Assembly (NCBI GenBank): GCA_913058265.1
Contig: CAJXPQ010000005.1
Span: forward strand, 62,001-126,000
DNA from: an uncultured Oligoflexia bacterium
GTDB lineage: Bacteria; Bdellovibrionota; Bacteriovoracia; Bacteriovoracales; Bacteriovoracaceae
Reading direction: 5' to 3'
Length of the DNA: 64,000 bases
The notes beneath the pieces were generated by a model. It worked only from the letters and a program-made list of their open reading frames with translations, did not search any database and had not been told where the DNA came from. Shown here piece after piece: positions 45,037 through 54,804 of the stretch. Position 1 is the first letter of the stretch. Each line of letters starts with the position of its first letter. The position numbers were made by a program, and so were the translations under genes.

Positions 45037-45713
45037 TAAAACGCCTTTTGAACAATGATGCTTGATCTAAACTCTCGCTCGTGTAGAGGTTCTTCGTATT
45101 TAAGAATTTTTGCATTTGAAAACATAGTCAGTAGCTCCTGCTCTTTTAAATAATAGCTTTCTTTCTCATCCTCTGAATTTTTAGCTTGAAGCTCCTTAAT
45201 AGTGTGAGCTTCATAAATTAAAATACCACCAGGCTTGAGCCATCCCATAATTTTTTTATTAAGTGAGCGATCAACATAGTAAAAACAAATAATTGCATCA
45301 TAGCTATTTAGAGGTATCTTGTATTTTTTTAAACTGCCTGTGATAGTTTTAAACTTTACTCCTCGCTCGTTTCCCAAGCGCTTTGCTTTCTTTATAGCAA
45401 CAGAGCTAATATCAATACCTGTAACCAGGTGGCCTTTTTGTGCCAAAAAAACAGCATTTCTACCTTCTCCCATCCCCATATCAAGAATCTGTGATTCAGG
45501 CTTTAAATAATCAAAGTTTTCTGCAAGGAATTTAGCTGGTGCTTTGCCATAAACAAATGTTCTCTTATTATACCTTTTATCCCACTTAGTCTTATTATCA
45601 AAAGGCAGTGTCGACTCACCAGATAGTTTATCAAGCCGAGATGGACTCATAAGGTCCTTAGCAAAAGTACTGATTGAGAGTTGTGAAATCAGTAAGATAA
45701 TTAGCTTGTTCAT
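45036..45713 (-). CDS. Class I SAM-methyltransferase (TehB-like) with apparent signal peptide
   Basis: Residues 60-225 form a class I methyltransferase: 'ILDMGMGEGRNAVFLA' (motif I), 'VTGIDISSVAI' (acidic ribose-binding loop), 'DAIICFYYVD' and 'LKPGGILIYE' (post-motif). The order matches TehB/thiopurine-type small-molecule methyltransferases. Residues 1-18 (MNKLIILLISQLSISTFA) look like a normal Sec signal, which is odd for a SAM-using enzyme. A later in-frame Met at residue 22 would give a cytoplasmic form. It is translationally coupled to queD. Confidence 0.75.
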   Translation of the reverse strand: MNKLIILLISQLSISTFAKDLMSPSRLDKLSGESTLPFDNKTKWDKRYNKRTFVYGKAPAKFLAENFDYLKPESQILDMGMGEGRNAVFLAQKGHLVTGIDISSVAIKKAKRLGNERGVKFKTITGSLKKYKIPLNSYDAIICFYYVDRSLNKKIMGWLKPGGILIYEAHTIKELQAKNSEDEKESYYLKEQELLTMFSNAKILKYEEPLHEREFRSSIIVQKAF

Positions 45714-45790
45714 ATTATTTTCCTAAAAGCTTGAGATCATAAGAAATTAATACATTGAATCATATAGCTTTGTAATGCGCAAGGCGTCAA

Positions 45791-46261
45791 TTAAGGTATA
45801 TCTTCTAAGGCATTTAGATCGTCTTCTTGAATAAAGAGGTCGTTACTCTTAGTTAAATCCTCGGATTTGTTATTGGATATCTCTCCAGAGAGTTCGGCGT
45901 CGATATATAGTGTAAGTACAGTGAACTTCTTCCCTATCAAAGCTATATTTCTGATGACTTCGTCTTCAATAGCATTTGGCATATCTTCAGTATGCATAAG
46001 ATACCAATAGAGAAGGTCTACAGTTGTATAGAAATCATTTGCTAATTCAATAACTTCGCTTGGAAGGTGTGCGAGGTCAAACATACTGGCCTGTGCATAC
46101 CTATTAACAAAAACTTCATCAAATATATTACGATCTCTCTTGGCAGAAAAGTGTTCCATATAGATCTTTTCTCTTTCCTTAATACGTTCAAATAAATTCT
46201 CTGAATCAATCTTGATTAAGATGAGATATCTTTCTGCTAAATTTGTGTGAGTATTTTTCAT
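45791..46261 (-). CDS. Unknown cytoplasmic protein, second gene of a sigma-54 operon
   Basis: A 156-residue acidic, largely helical protein without signal peptide or membrane segment. Its opening 'MKNTHTNLAERYLILIKIDS' could form a beta strand, and the C-terminus is acidic ('FIQEDDLNALEDIP'). No family recognised. It begins 1 base after the upstream gene's stop, so both are made from the transcript of the sigma-54 promoter at 46883-46899. Confidence 0.6.
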   Translation of the reverse strand: MKNTHTNLAERYLILIKIDSENLFERIKEREKIYMEHFSAKRDRNIFDEVFVNRYAQASMFDLAHLPSEVIELANDFYTTVDLLYWYLMHTEDMPNAIEDEVIRNIALIGKKFTVLTLYIDAELSGEISNNKSEDLTKSNDLFIQEDDLNALEDIP

Positions 46262-46262
46262 T

Positions 46263-46712
46263 CTATGCCGCCAAGCTCATACGAGGTTTTTTCCCACCAG
46301 GCCAACGGTTTACTGGTGATACTTTAATATCGATCATACTTGATACAGAGTAACAAAAGTAATCAATATCAACAGGTAGCTTTGCAAAGTTATAAAAGTT
46401 TCTTTTCATAACAGATGGATCATTAACAGAATCAAAGCTTGAAGCAATATAAAGATGAATATTTCCGGCCCTCATTAAGTACTTTAAAATTCTTGTTACT
46501 TTATTATGATAGTAAGACAGTTCACTTCTCGATTTGATAACGATAAGTACATGGATGGCTTTTCTCTTAGAAACGCATTCAAGTAGACCTTTTAAAGTTA
46601 TAGGTATTAGACTTTTATTTGATTTTTTAAACTGCTGATCAAGACGAATATACTCTCGTGGTAAATCTTTAGTTAACTTTAAATAAAAAATCCAGTGCTC
46701 ATTTGCTTCCAT
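46263..46712 (-). CDS. Unknown protein, first gene of a sigma-54 operon
   Basis: A 149-residue protein. The middle (about 50-125) has alternating strands and helices ('IHVLIVIKSRSEL', 'HLYIASSFDS', 'DIDYFCYSVSS') spaced like a degenerate receiver or small Rossmann domain. The C-terminus is basic, 'VNRWPGGKKPRMSLAA'. I do not recognise it. Transcription probably starts at the sigma-54 promoter about 170 bases upstream, so regulation by an NtrC-like activator is expected. Confidence 0.6.
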   Translation of the reverse strand: MEANEHWIFYLKLTKDLPREYIRLDQQFKKSNKSLIPITLKGLLECVSKRKAIHVLIVIKSRSELSYYHNKVTRILKYLMRAGNIHLYIASSFDSVNDPSVMKRNFYNFAKLPVDIDYFCYSVSSMIDIKVSPVNRWPGGKKPRMSLAA

Positions 46713-46882
46713 ACAATACTGTATCGGAGACTCAAAGCACTGGACTTAAGGGGAAATAGGGAAAAGGGGAAAAAAGGAAAAAACTGCCTGTACACCATCC
46801 TGGTAAAGCTTAACATCCATGTTAATAAGAAAAGGTATCCATCCTTGGACTCTTTCTGCCCATCCGTAGGCACAATATATAG

Positions 46883-46899
46883 AGCAAGTGCTGTGCCAA
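46883..46899 (-). promoter_or_regulatory. Sigma-54 (-24/-12) promoter
   Basis: Read on the minus strand, TTTGGCACAGCACTTGCTC matches TTGGCAC-N5-TTGCA. GG (complement of 46896-46897) and GC (complement of 46884-46885) are exactly 10 bases apart. The transcript would start near 46872 and reach the gene at 46712 after a leader of about 160 bases. The 290 bases between 46713 and 47003 hold nothing else I can name, apart from a purine-rich stretch at 46749-46789. Confidence 0.8.
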
Positions 46900-47003
46900 A
46901 TCTAACCTACTGAAATATGGATACTTAAGAATTCTAAATATGACACCAGGGTCATTTCATCACAGCAAACTGGCACTTTGAAATAATTTCAATGAAAGAT
47001 ATT

Positions 47004-48395
47004 TTAATAAAGAAATTTTAGAAGGTATGCATCAAAGCATTTACTTGATTCTTTAACATAGATTTTATCAAGGAATGAGACCGCCTCAGTACAAAGAGTC
47101 CCGTTCGCCATAGTTGTGGCCCCTTGATAGCAGCTTGCATTGTCCAAGTAATTTGACCAATCGACACCATCTGGTGAGATTGCTTTTTGAGCATAACTAA
47201 AACTAAAAGAATGTGAGATATCATTTGGTGATAAAGATGAAATTGGAACTCTGGTAATCTCACTTACAACATGGTCAAAATTTTTGAAAAAGACTTTGTT
47301 CATGTCCTCATAAATCTCTCGAGTAATCCAACTAGGATTACTCATTCCATGCAAAGTGCCAGTAGCAACTCTTAAATTTGTATTCATATATTCATTTAGC
47401 CATATTTCTATAATACCTGGAAACTTTTTCTCAAACTTCTCAAAGAATGGTTTCATCGCCCAAGAGTCAGCAATATCTCTAAACACAATTTTGCCAGTGG
47501 GCTTCATATTTTTATCAAGTTCGATCAGATATTGTTGTGAATGTGCAGATTGAAAAGTTAATCCCATAAAGGAGAACATTTCTGCAGATGCTTTTCCCAG
47601 AGGGGCATGATAATGTTTTGTCCAAAATTTTGCAGGATTGTTTGCTCCATTCGTTTTTGAGATCGATTCACCAACGGCTTCATTTAGTGCACTAAAGCCA
47701 GGAAGATAATATTTTTTACCCGATACGAAGTCGTCTCCAAGTTCACGAACAATAAATCCATGATCTATATCTGCTATAACTCCGCCTGCTGTTTCTAACT
47801 GAATAACAAGGTTCTTAAATGCAAAGCGTCTCTCTACATTCTCTTGTATATCGTTGGCAAGTCTCGCTTTAACAACTTGATTTCTGTTAACACCTTTATC
47901 TTGCCAGTTACCACCAGTTTTATTTGTTCCAACTTTGATTGAAAATATTGCGCCTGATTTTGGGTCAGATACAAGCATTGATCTTGAAGATGTAAGAGCT
48001 CCTACGAATCTTGATTTTAGTGTAGCATCAAGTCCCTTACCTTTTAGCCAACTTTCAACTTTCAAATAATTGCTGGTATCCTCTGAGTTCACAACCCAGC
48101 GAATCCATTCCTGATTATCTTTTGTAAAAATTAATGCTTTTCTAATCTTAGGATCTAGTGTGTCTGCAAAGTGACCTTCAAGTTCACTTAATGGAAACTC
48201 AAAATGCTTCATTTGAAAATATTGATTTCCTCTCGTACTTGGATTGTTTGCTGTATTTGCATGAAACTCCCATTCAAGAAATTTTTGAACTGGCTCAGGA
48301 AAAGCTTCTTTGAGTTTAGCTGAATCATCTCCAAACGAGAGAGACGAAGTCATAAGAAAAATGAGAATTAATATATTTTTAAGTTTTAAGTTCAT
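47004..48395 (-). CDS. Exported protein, possibly IucA/IucC-like
   Basis: A 463-residue protein with a signal peptide (1-22, ending 'SLSFG'). Two blocks recall the IucA/IucC siderophore synthetase fold: 'LTSSRSMLV..GAIFSIKVG' for the ATP-binding strand pair, and 'FQSAHSQQYLIELD' with 'GKIVFRDI', like the E-x-H-x-Q-N-x-x-L and R-D motifs. Cysteines occur only near the C-terminus ('NASCYQG', 'GTLCTEA', 'SSKCFDAY'). The resemblance is weak, and export is at odds with an ATP-using enzyme. It follows the lipoprotein gene by 1 base, so the pair works together. Confidence 0.45.
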   Translation of the reverse strand: MNLKLKNILILIFLMTSSLSFGDDSAKLKEAFPEPVQKFLEWEFHANTANNPSTRGNQYFQMKHFEFPLSELEGHFADTLDPKIRKALIFTKDNQEWIRWVVNSEDTSNYLKVESWLKGKGLDATLKSRFVGALTSSRSMLVSDPKSGAIFSIKVGTNKTGGNWQDKGVNRNQVVKARLANDIQENVERRFAFKNLVIQLETAGGVIADIDHGFIVRELGDDFVSGKKYYLPGFSALNEAVGESISKTNGANNPAKFWTKHYHAPLGKASAEMFSFMGLTFQSAHSQQYLIELDKNMKPTGKIVFRDIADSWAMKPFFEKFEKKFPGIIEIWLNEYMNTNLRVATGTLHGMSNPSWITREIYEDMNKVFFKNFDHVVSEITRVPISSLSPNDISHSFSFSYAQKAISPDGVDWSNYLDNASCYQGATTMANGTLCTEAVSFLDKIYVKESSKCFDAYLLKFLY

Positions 48396-48396
48396 A

Positions 48397-49611
48397 CTAT
48401 CTCACAGTCCTAAAGACACTTAGACATTGATTCATAGGATTTATCCCGCTTCTGAATCTTGCTTCAGGTGAAGGGGTTGGAGTATCAACTCGAGGTGAAT
48501 CTACAATGAATGCTTGATTCTCAAAGGGGTAATCAGCAAAGTACTTAAACCTTGCTTCATCTAGGCGACTTTCTTTTACCAGTTCGGTAAACCTAGCAAT
48601 TTTCTCTTGCCTAGAAAAATTTATTCTTTTAGGGATCTTAACCTCTATGGGTCTATTAATATCCCTGAGATAAGTAAGACGACCATTTATAAACTCAGCC
48701 TCTAGAATAAACTCATTAATTGTCTGCTGGGGTCTAAATCCTCTTAATTCAATTCTTCTCTGCTCCTCAGCTACACTTTGCCCGATACTTCGAAAGCTTA
48801 AGTGTTGATAGTAACTTGGGGTCCAAACTTTCTTCTTATTATTAAGCCAGAACGGGTTACTTACATAAACTCTTCTATCTATCTCTTTCCCAAGGTGTTG
48901 CATTGCTGCGAGTCCACCAGTTGCGTCTAAAGTTTCATCAAATATTCGAATAGTATCTTTAAACGAGTCATGAAGGTGTGGCTCTAGAGCTGAGATCGGA
49001 GGTGAATTACCAGTATGATTTCCAAATATTCCCGCAACTAAGTGAGGGTTATTAGCTTGATCAACAACGAAGTTTCGGAATAACAAAGCATCATTATTTG
49101 GAAAAGCAGTTTTTAAGTCGACATTTACATGCCCTCCACCAATTCTAACATGAGGTTTTAAATCAAGTTCTGCACCTGATTCCCAAATCATTCTTTTAAT
49201 TATATCTTTGCGCTCTGTAAACTCAGATACTGTAGATGGTTTCGCCTGAACTTCCAAGCATCCAGTATCAGTACCTGCTTGAAGCCAAAATCCATCTTCA
49301 AACTTAATTCTATATGCTTCTCCATGCTTATCGCTTGTTTTGACAACTTTACATGCAAGCACTACACACAGTAATTCAAACTTAGCTTTCCATTCCCTAA
49401 GAATATCAATATTTAATTTATTGGCATAGTCTGTTGCACCAGTCATTGAGTTAAGAATTTTAGAGTTCGTGAATGAAAATTCTGGCCCGAACAAAGCATC
49501 AATTCCTGTGTTTGCAGGGTCTCGAGAACTTTTCTCAATAGTCGTTAATGAACAAGCACCGAGTACAAGACTTAAAAGTACTAATAAGATTATCTTTTGT
49601 TTTTGAATCAT
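48397..49611 (-). CDS. Lipoprotein, possibly amidoligase-like
   Basis: A 404-residue protein with a lipobox ('LVLGACS', Cys20). Blocks 'DTGCLEVQAKPST', 'HVRIGGGHVNVDL' and 'QRRIELRGFRP' occur in the order and spacing of the metal-binding Glu strand, H-x-N/H strand and Arg/Glu strand of the glutamine-synthetase-like COOH-NH2 ligase (amidoligase) superfamily. This is pattern recognition only. Its lipid anchor would put it outside the cytoplasm, where ATP is not expected. It is the first gene of the operon with the exported protein at 47004-48395. Confidence 0.45.
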   Translation of the reverse strand: MIQKQKIILLVLLSLVLGACSLTTIEKSSRDPANTGIDALFGPEFSFTNSKILNSMTGATDYANKLNIDILREWKAKFELLCVVLACKVVKTSDKHGEAYRIKFEDGFWLQAGTDTGCLEVQAKPSTVSEFTERKDIIKRMIWESGAELDLKPHVRIGGGHVNVDLKTAFPNNDALLFRNFVVDQANNPHLVAGIFGNHTGNSPPISALEPHLHDSFKDTIRIFDETLDATGGLAAMQHLGKEIDRRVYVSNPFWLNNKKKVWTPSYYQHLSFRSIGQSVAEEQRRIELRGFRPQQTINEFILEAEFINGRLTYLRDINRPIEVKIPKRINFSRQEKIARFTELVKESRLDEARFKYFADYPFENQAFIVDSPRVDTPTPSPEARFRSGINPMNQCLSVFRTVR

Positions 49612-49682
49612 AGTTCCCTCTTTAACATTTAACTTATCGAAATTGTGGAGCGAATTCTTGAGGGCTTATTTGAATTTTGACC

Positions 49683-49707
49683 AAAAAAAGGGAGGCAAAG
49701 CCTCCCT
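49683..49707 (-). terminator. Intrinsic terminator of groESL
   Basis: AGGGAGGC (49689-49696) pairs with GCCTCCCT (49700-49707) over a 3-base loop. On the minus strand the hairpin is followed directly by TTTTTTT. It lies 27 bases after the groEL stop. Confidence 0.9.
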
Positions 49708-49733
49708 AAGTAAATGATATTATGTTATTTATA

Positions 49734-51401
<1,668 letters not shown>

Positions 51402-51421
51402 CTAATATTTCTTATTGTTAA

Positions 51422-51709
51422 CTACTGGAAAACACCAATAATTTTTTCTTCTTTCATCATTAAAAATTCTTGTCCATCAACTTTAATCTCAGTTCCACCC
51501 CATTTTTCGAATAAAACTTTATCCCCAACTTTTACTTCTAATGCTCTGGGGGAACCATCTTGGTTTCTATAACCAGGTCCAACGGCCATAACTTCACCTT
51601 CGCTAGGCTTTTCTTTTGAATTTTCTGGGATGATGATCCCTGAAGCTGTTTTCGTTTCTTCTTCAAGTCTTCTGATTAAGACTCTGTCTTGCAATGGCTT
51701 TACAGTCAT
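51422..51709 (-). CDS. groES: Co-chaperonin GroES (Hsp10)
   Basis: A 95-residue lid of the GroEL folding chamber. It begins '[16 protein letters not shown]' and contains the mobile loop '[20 protein letters not shown]' and '[19 protein letters not shown]', as in all GroES proteins. AGGAG lies 6 bases before the ATG. It is the first gene of the groESL operon. No CIRCE inverted repeat is visible upstream, so HrcA control is not supported. Confidence 0.98.
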   Translation of the reverse strand: MTVKPLQDRVLIRRLEEETKTASGIIIPENSKEKPSEGEVMAVGPGYRNQDGSPRALEVKVGDKVLFEKWGGTEIKVDGQEFLMMKEEKIIGVFQ

Positions 51710-51730
51710 GACGCTCTCCTGAATTATATT

Positions 51731-51759
51731 TATATCGTAAACATTTTTGTCGTTATCAA
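51731..51759 (-). promoter_or_regulatory. Probable sigma-70-type promoter of groESL
   Basis: On the minus strand TTGATA (complement of 51754-51759) and GATATA (complement of 51731-51736) stand 17 bases apart. The start would be near 51724, just upstream of the groES ribosome binding site. A heat-shock sigma promoter cannot be excluded. Confidence 0.45.
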
Positions 51760-51880
51760 TTTAATACCTATTAGATCAATGTCAATGTTACAGAACCTAA
51801 AAAAGCTTCAAAAACCGACTATTTCTTTTTTAATTCATGATTATGTAAATATATCGATCGTTTTACCGACAAGTCACTAT

Positions 51881-52462
51881 ATGACAAAGAAAATGACTAG
51901 CTGCAAGGCGCTTCTATTAATGACACTCGTGAGCACACTTTTTGGATGTGGTAAGCCAGTTAAAGATTCTGAAAGTACAAATGATGAGGGTTCTACGGTA
52001 GTCAATCGACCAGGAGCAACTGTGAGCATGCTAGAACTTAGCCTTGCAATGAACCCCCAAAGAGATAGTATTGCGAGCTCATCTAACCTTGTTGCTGGTG
52101 ATGCCTGGGCCAGAATCCCTGAGTCCGTTTTTGTATCTGAAGGATCTCCACTAGTTATATCTTCAAAAGTTTATTTAAACACAAAAGAAACTAGTAAGAG
52201 AAGCTCTCCAGAGTTATTCTGCTCTTATACATCCATCAGACAAGTTACCGGAACTGATCAACCATCACCGGATGGATACAATCATTATTTTAAAGGTTGC
52301 TACCAAGATGTTGATAATGACGGTCAGGTAGATGAACTAAATTATATTCCGGGTGATGAAATCGCCGTTGATAAGGGCAATTATATTGTCCTATCAGTTC
52401 AATCAGACAACTCAGTAAATTCCCTAGTAATTTTATCTGAGATAGAATTGCGCTGGCTCTAA
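51881..52462 (+). CDS. Putative lipoprotein of unknown function
   Basis: A protein of 193 residues whose N-terminus 'MTSCKALLLMTLVSTLFGCG' ends in a lipobox (L-F-G-C). The mature part contains 'DVDNDGQVDELNY', an EF-hand-like or dockerin-like D-x-D-x-D-G acidic loop that may bind calcium. The frame is open upstream to 51689, but those 64 codons overlap the groES start and lack signal character, so the ATG at 51881 (or 51893) is chosen. The family is not recognised. Confidence 0.6.
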   Translation: MTKKMTSCKALLLMTLVSTLFGCGKPVKDSESTNDEGSTVVNRPGATVSMLELSLAMNPQRDSIASSSNLVAGDAWARIPESVFVSEGSPLVISSKVYLNTKETSKRSSPELFCSYTSIRQVTGTDQPSPDGYNHYFKGCYQDVDNDGQVDELNYIPGDEIAVDKGNYIVLSVQSDNSVNSLVILSEIELRWL

Positions 52463-52563
52463 GCAACCATCTGAAATTTTTTCCCACATAAGTGTCATTT
52501 GGTGAAGCTAGCTTCCCCCCTTACAATAGAGCTATAAACACGATGGCCATTTAAGGAGATCAT

Positions 52564-53445
52564 ATGCGCATACTTTTATCACTCATCTTGCTTACGGCAA
52601 GTTTTATTTCAACTGCATCTGTAAGTATAGAACAGACAGCGAATATAGATTGCAAACTAACTTCTAAAGAGACACTTGTAATAGGCTGTACAAATTACTG
52701 TGGCAGGTTTAATAAGTGGGCCTTAAAGTGGTATGCAAGAAAACTTAACTATAATATCAAAGTCGTAAACCTAAGATCAAAGTATCAAAGTATAGATCAT
52801 ACTCAAGTTGACGGGATTCTCATTCCAGGAGGATCTGATATAGATCCAAAATGGTATATCTCAAAGGTCGATGGAAAAATTAAAGATTACCTTGAAAGTG
52901 TTAAGCACCTTGCCATCAAATCTGAGATTGGCACCAAAAGAGATGAGTTTGAGTTTTCATTACTTGATGATTACTTTAGTAATGAGGCGCAAAGATACCA
53001 ACCTGTCTTAGGGATTTGTAGAGGAATGCAGGTTCTAACTGTCTCACAAGGAATACCTCTATACGTAGATATTAAGACAGAGCTAGGAATTAAAAATCGT
53101 AGATATACATTAGATCAAGTAAATGTACTCAACCCAGAGTCATTAATTAAAGAGCTTATACCCAGAGATCAATTTCGAGCAGTTGAATTACACCATCAAG
53201 GACTTAGGCTTGACTACTACTTACAACATAAAGAAGAATGGCCACAACTAGAAGTCACAGCTGTCTCCAATCAAAATAAGATTGCTGAAGTCCTTGAATT
53301 TTATAATAGACCAATTCTAGGAGTGCAGTTTCATCCAGAATACACCTTTGGTAAAGTACGCCGAGGAGTTTTTAAATGGCTTCTTAAAAGAGCGTGTTTC
53401 AATAAAATCATGGGAAAGAAATTAACAACAAAGGAAATTAAATGA
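52564..53445 (+). CDS. Exported class I glutamine amidotransferase-like hydrolase (C26 type)
   Basis: A 293-residue protein with a signal peptide (1-20). The catalytic core matches gamma-glutamyl hydrolases/PuuD: 'IDGILIPGGSDI', the nucleophile elbow 'LGICRGMQVL' (Cys), and His and Glu in 'VQFHPEYTF'. These enzymes cut gamma-glutamyl bonds. Here the signal peptide places it in the periplasm, as in a few secreted C26 members. AAGGAG lies 6 bases upstream of the start. The stop overlaps the next gene's ATG (ATGA), so it is coupled to the M1-like peptidase. Confidence 0.85.
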   Translation: MRILLSLILLTASFISTASVSIEQTANIDCKLTSKETLVIGCTNYCGRFNKWALKWYARKLNYNIKVVNLRSKYQSIDHTQVDGILIPGGSDIDPKWYISKVDGKIKDYLESVKHLAIKSEIGTKRDEFEFSLLDDYFSNEAQRYQPVLGICRGMQVLTVSQGIPLYVDIKTELGIKNRRYTLDQVNVLNPESLIKELIPRDQFRAVELHHQGLRLDYYLQHKEEWPQLEVTAVSNQNKIAEVLEFYNRPILGVQFHPEYTFGKVRRGVFKWLLKRACFNKIMGKKLTTKEIK

Positions 53446-54803
53446 AATTAGTAATTATTTTTTTATTATCAGTTTCAATAGCACTAGCTGGGTTTGATCA
53501 AAGACCTCCGAATTTTAATGTTGGTAATCAAAGAGCGGTTTTTGTTGATTTTGAATCTGCAACCTATGATATAAATTATCAAGCTGACAACCAAGCAGCA
53601 GTTGTTAAGACAGAGATTACTTTTTATCAAGCTGAAAAAGGTTATCCAATATTCGATTTAAAGATTAAACCTATGTCGGTAAATATGGGGATGGAGTATG
53701 TAGGTCAAACGCTAGTAAGTCCCCCAGGACAAGTGACTAGTTTTAGAATGCTACAAAAAGAACTCAATCCAGGAACTCATACAATTTCGATTCTTTCGCA
53801 ACTAAAATCTGGTACTCGTTACGATACAAAAAGAAAAAACTGGCATAGTGTTTCTAGTGCATTTTTCATCAGAGACTTGAAGGACAGAATGTTTCTAGAG
53901 AAATATCTGCCAACAAATTTAGAGTATGATCAATACCAAATGACAATGAATGTTTCTGTATCAGGTACTAAAAGGTTTCACTCATTATTTGCGAACGGAA
54001 AAGTTACCAAGCATAGTGAATTTAAATATACAGTAGTCTTCCCTGATTGGTACACATCGTCTTCAGTATTTTTTCACTTTGTCCCAATAAATAAGTTTGT
54101 TAGATGGTATCTGAAATATCCTTCAATCGATGGACGTCAAATACCAGTTACAATTTACTCAAGCTATAGATTTTATAATCACTATGTTAAGAAAAAAGCT
54201 TGGACTGTTATGAAAGAGCTTGAGGCCGACTATGGGCCTTGGCCTCATGAAAAATTGATTATATACGGAACAGGTATAAAAGGTGGAATGGAGTATGCTG
54301 GAGCTACTGAGACATCCATCATATCTCTTGGACATGAATTACAACATGCCTACTTTGCAAAAGGGCTTCACCCGGCAAATGGAAATGCAGGATGGATGGA
54401 TGAAGCAATTGCGAGCTGGAGAGATAAAGGACATCAATCTTTTGATAAACCATTTTATCACTCAGCAAACTTAGGTGCTCAGAATATTTATACGAGAAAA
54501 ACAGATAAGCGATCTTATGAGTATGGTAGATCATTTATGGCGTATCTTGATTACCAGTTAAAAGATATTAGTTTACCAGGGCTTAAGGATTTTCTAAGAA
54601 TCTATTTTGATAAAAGAAAGTATACAACAGTAACAACACAAGACTTTAAAAGTGATCTCGAAGACTATGCTCGTATGAGTTTTGACTCTGATTTTTTCCA
54701 ATATATATATGGGGGAAACAAAACTTCGCATAAACATGATCACTCTCATGAGAATCCTCATCACCCTACTATTACTCAAGAGCAAATAGACTCAATCCTT
54801 TAA
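53442..54803 (+). CDS. Secreted M1-like (gluzincin) metallopeptidase
   Basis: A 453-residue protein with a signal peptide (1-16, 'SIALAG'). After a beta-rich N-terminal region, the catalytic domain has 'GIKGGMEYAGA' (in place of GxMEN), the zinc motif HELQH in 'SLGHELQHAYFAKG' and the third ligand Glu in 'WMDEAIASW', as in M1 aminopeptidases and the related M61/DUF families. A His-rich tail ('HKHDHSHENPHHP') may bind metal. It acts with the C26 hydrolase in one operon, perhaps in stepwise breakdown of peptides outside the cytoplasm. Confidence 0.8.
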   Translation: MKLVIIFLLSVSIALAGFDQRPPNFNVGNQRAVFVDFESATYDINYQADNQAAVVKTEITFYQAEKGYPIFDLKIKPMSVNMGMEYVGQTLVSPPGQVTSFRMLQKELNPGTHTISILSQLKSGTRYDTKRKNWHSVSSAFFIRDLKDRMFLEKYLPTNLEYDQYQMTMNVSVSGTKRFHSLFANGKVTKHSEFKYTVVFPDWYTSSSVFFHFVPINKFVRWYLKYPSIDGRQIPVTIYSSYRFYNHYVKKKAWTVMKELEADYGPWPHEKLIIYGTGIKGGMEYAGATETSIISLGHELQHAYFAKGLHPANGNAGWMDEAIASWRDKGHQSFDKPFYHSANLGAQNIYTRKTDKRSYEYGRSFMAYLDYQLKDISLPGLKDFLRIYFDKRKYTTVTTQDFKSDLEDYARMSFDSDFFQYIYGGNKTSHKHDHSHENPHHPTITQEQIDSIL

Positions 54804-54804
54804 T

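Noticed and set aside
46679-46873. 64-codon minus-strand frame starting with GTG upstream of the sigma-54 operon
   Set aside because: It overlaps the start of the real gene at 46712, contains a purine/pyrimidine-biased low-complexity tract and has no ribosome binding site. The region is better read as the leader of the sigma-54 transcript.
51710-51790. Possible CIRCE element before groESL
   Set aside because: No TTAGCACTC-N9-GAGTGCTAA inverted repeat could be found; only an ordinary promoter-like pair is visible.
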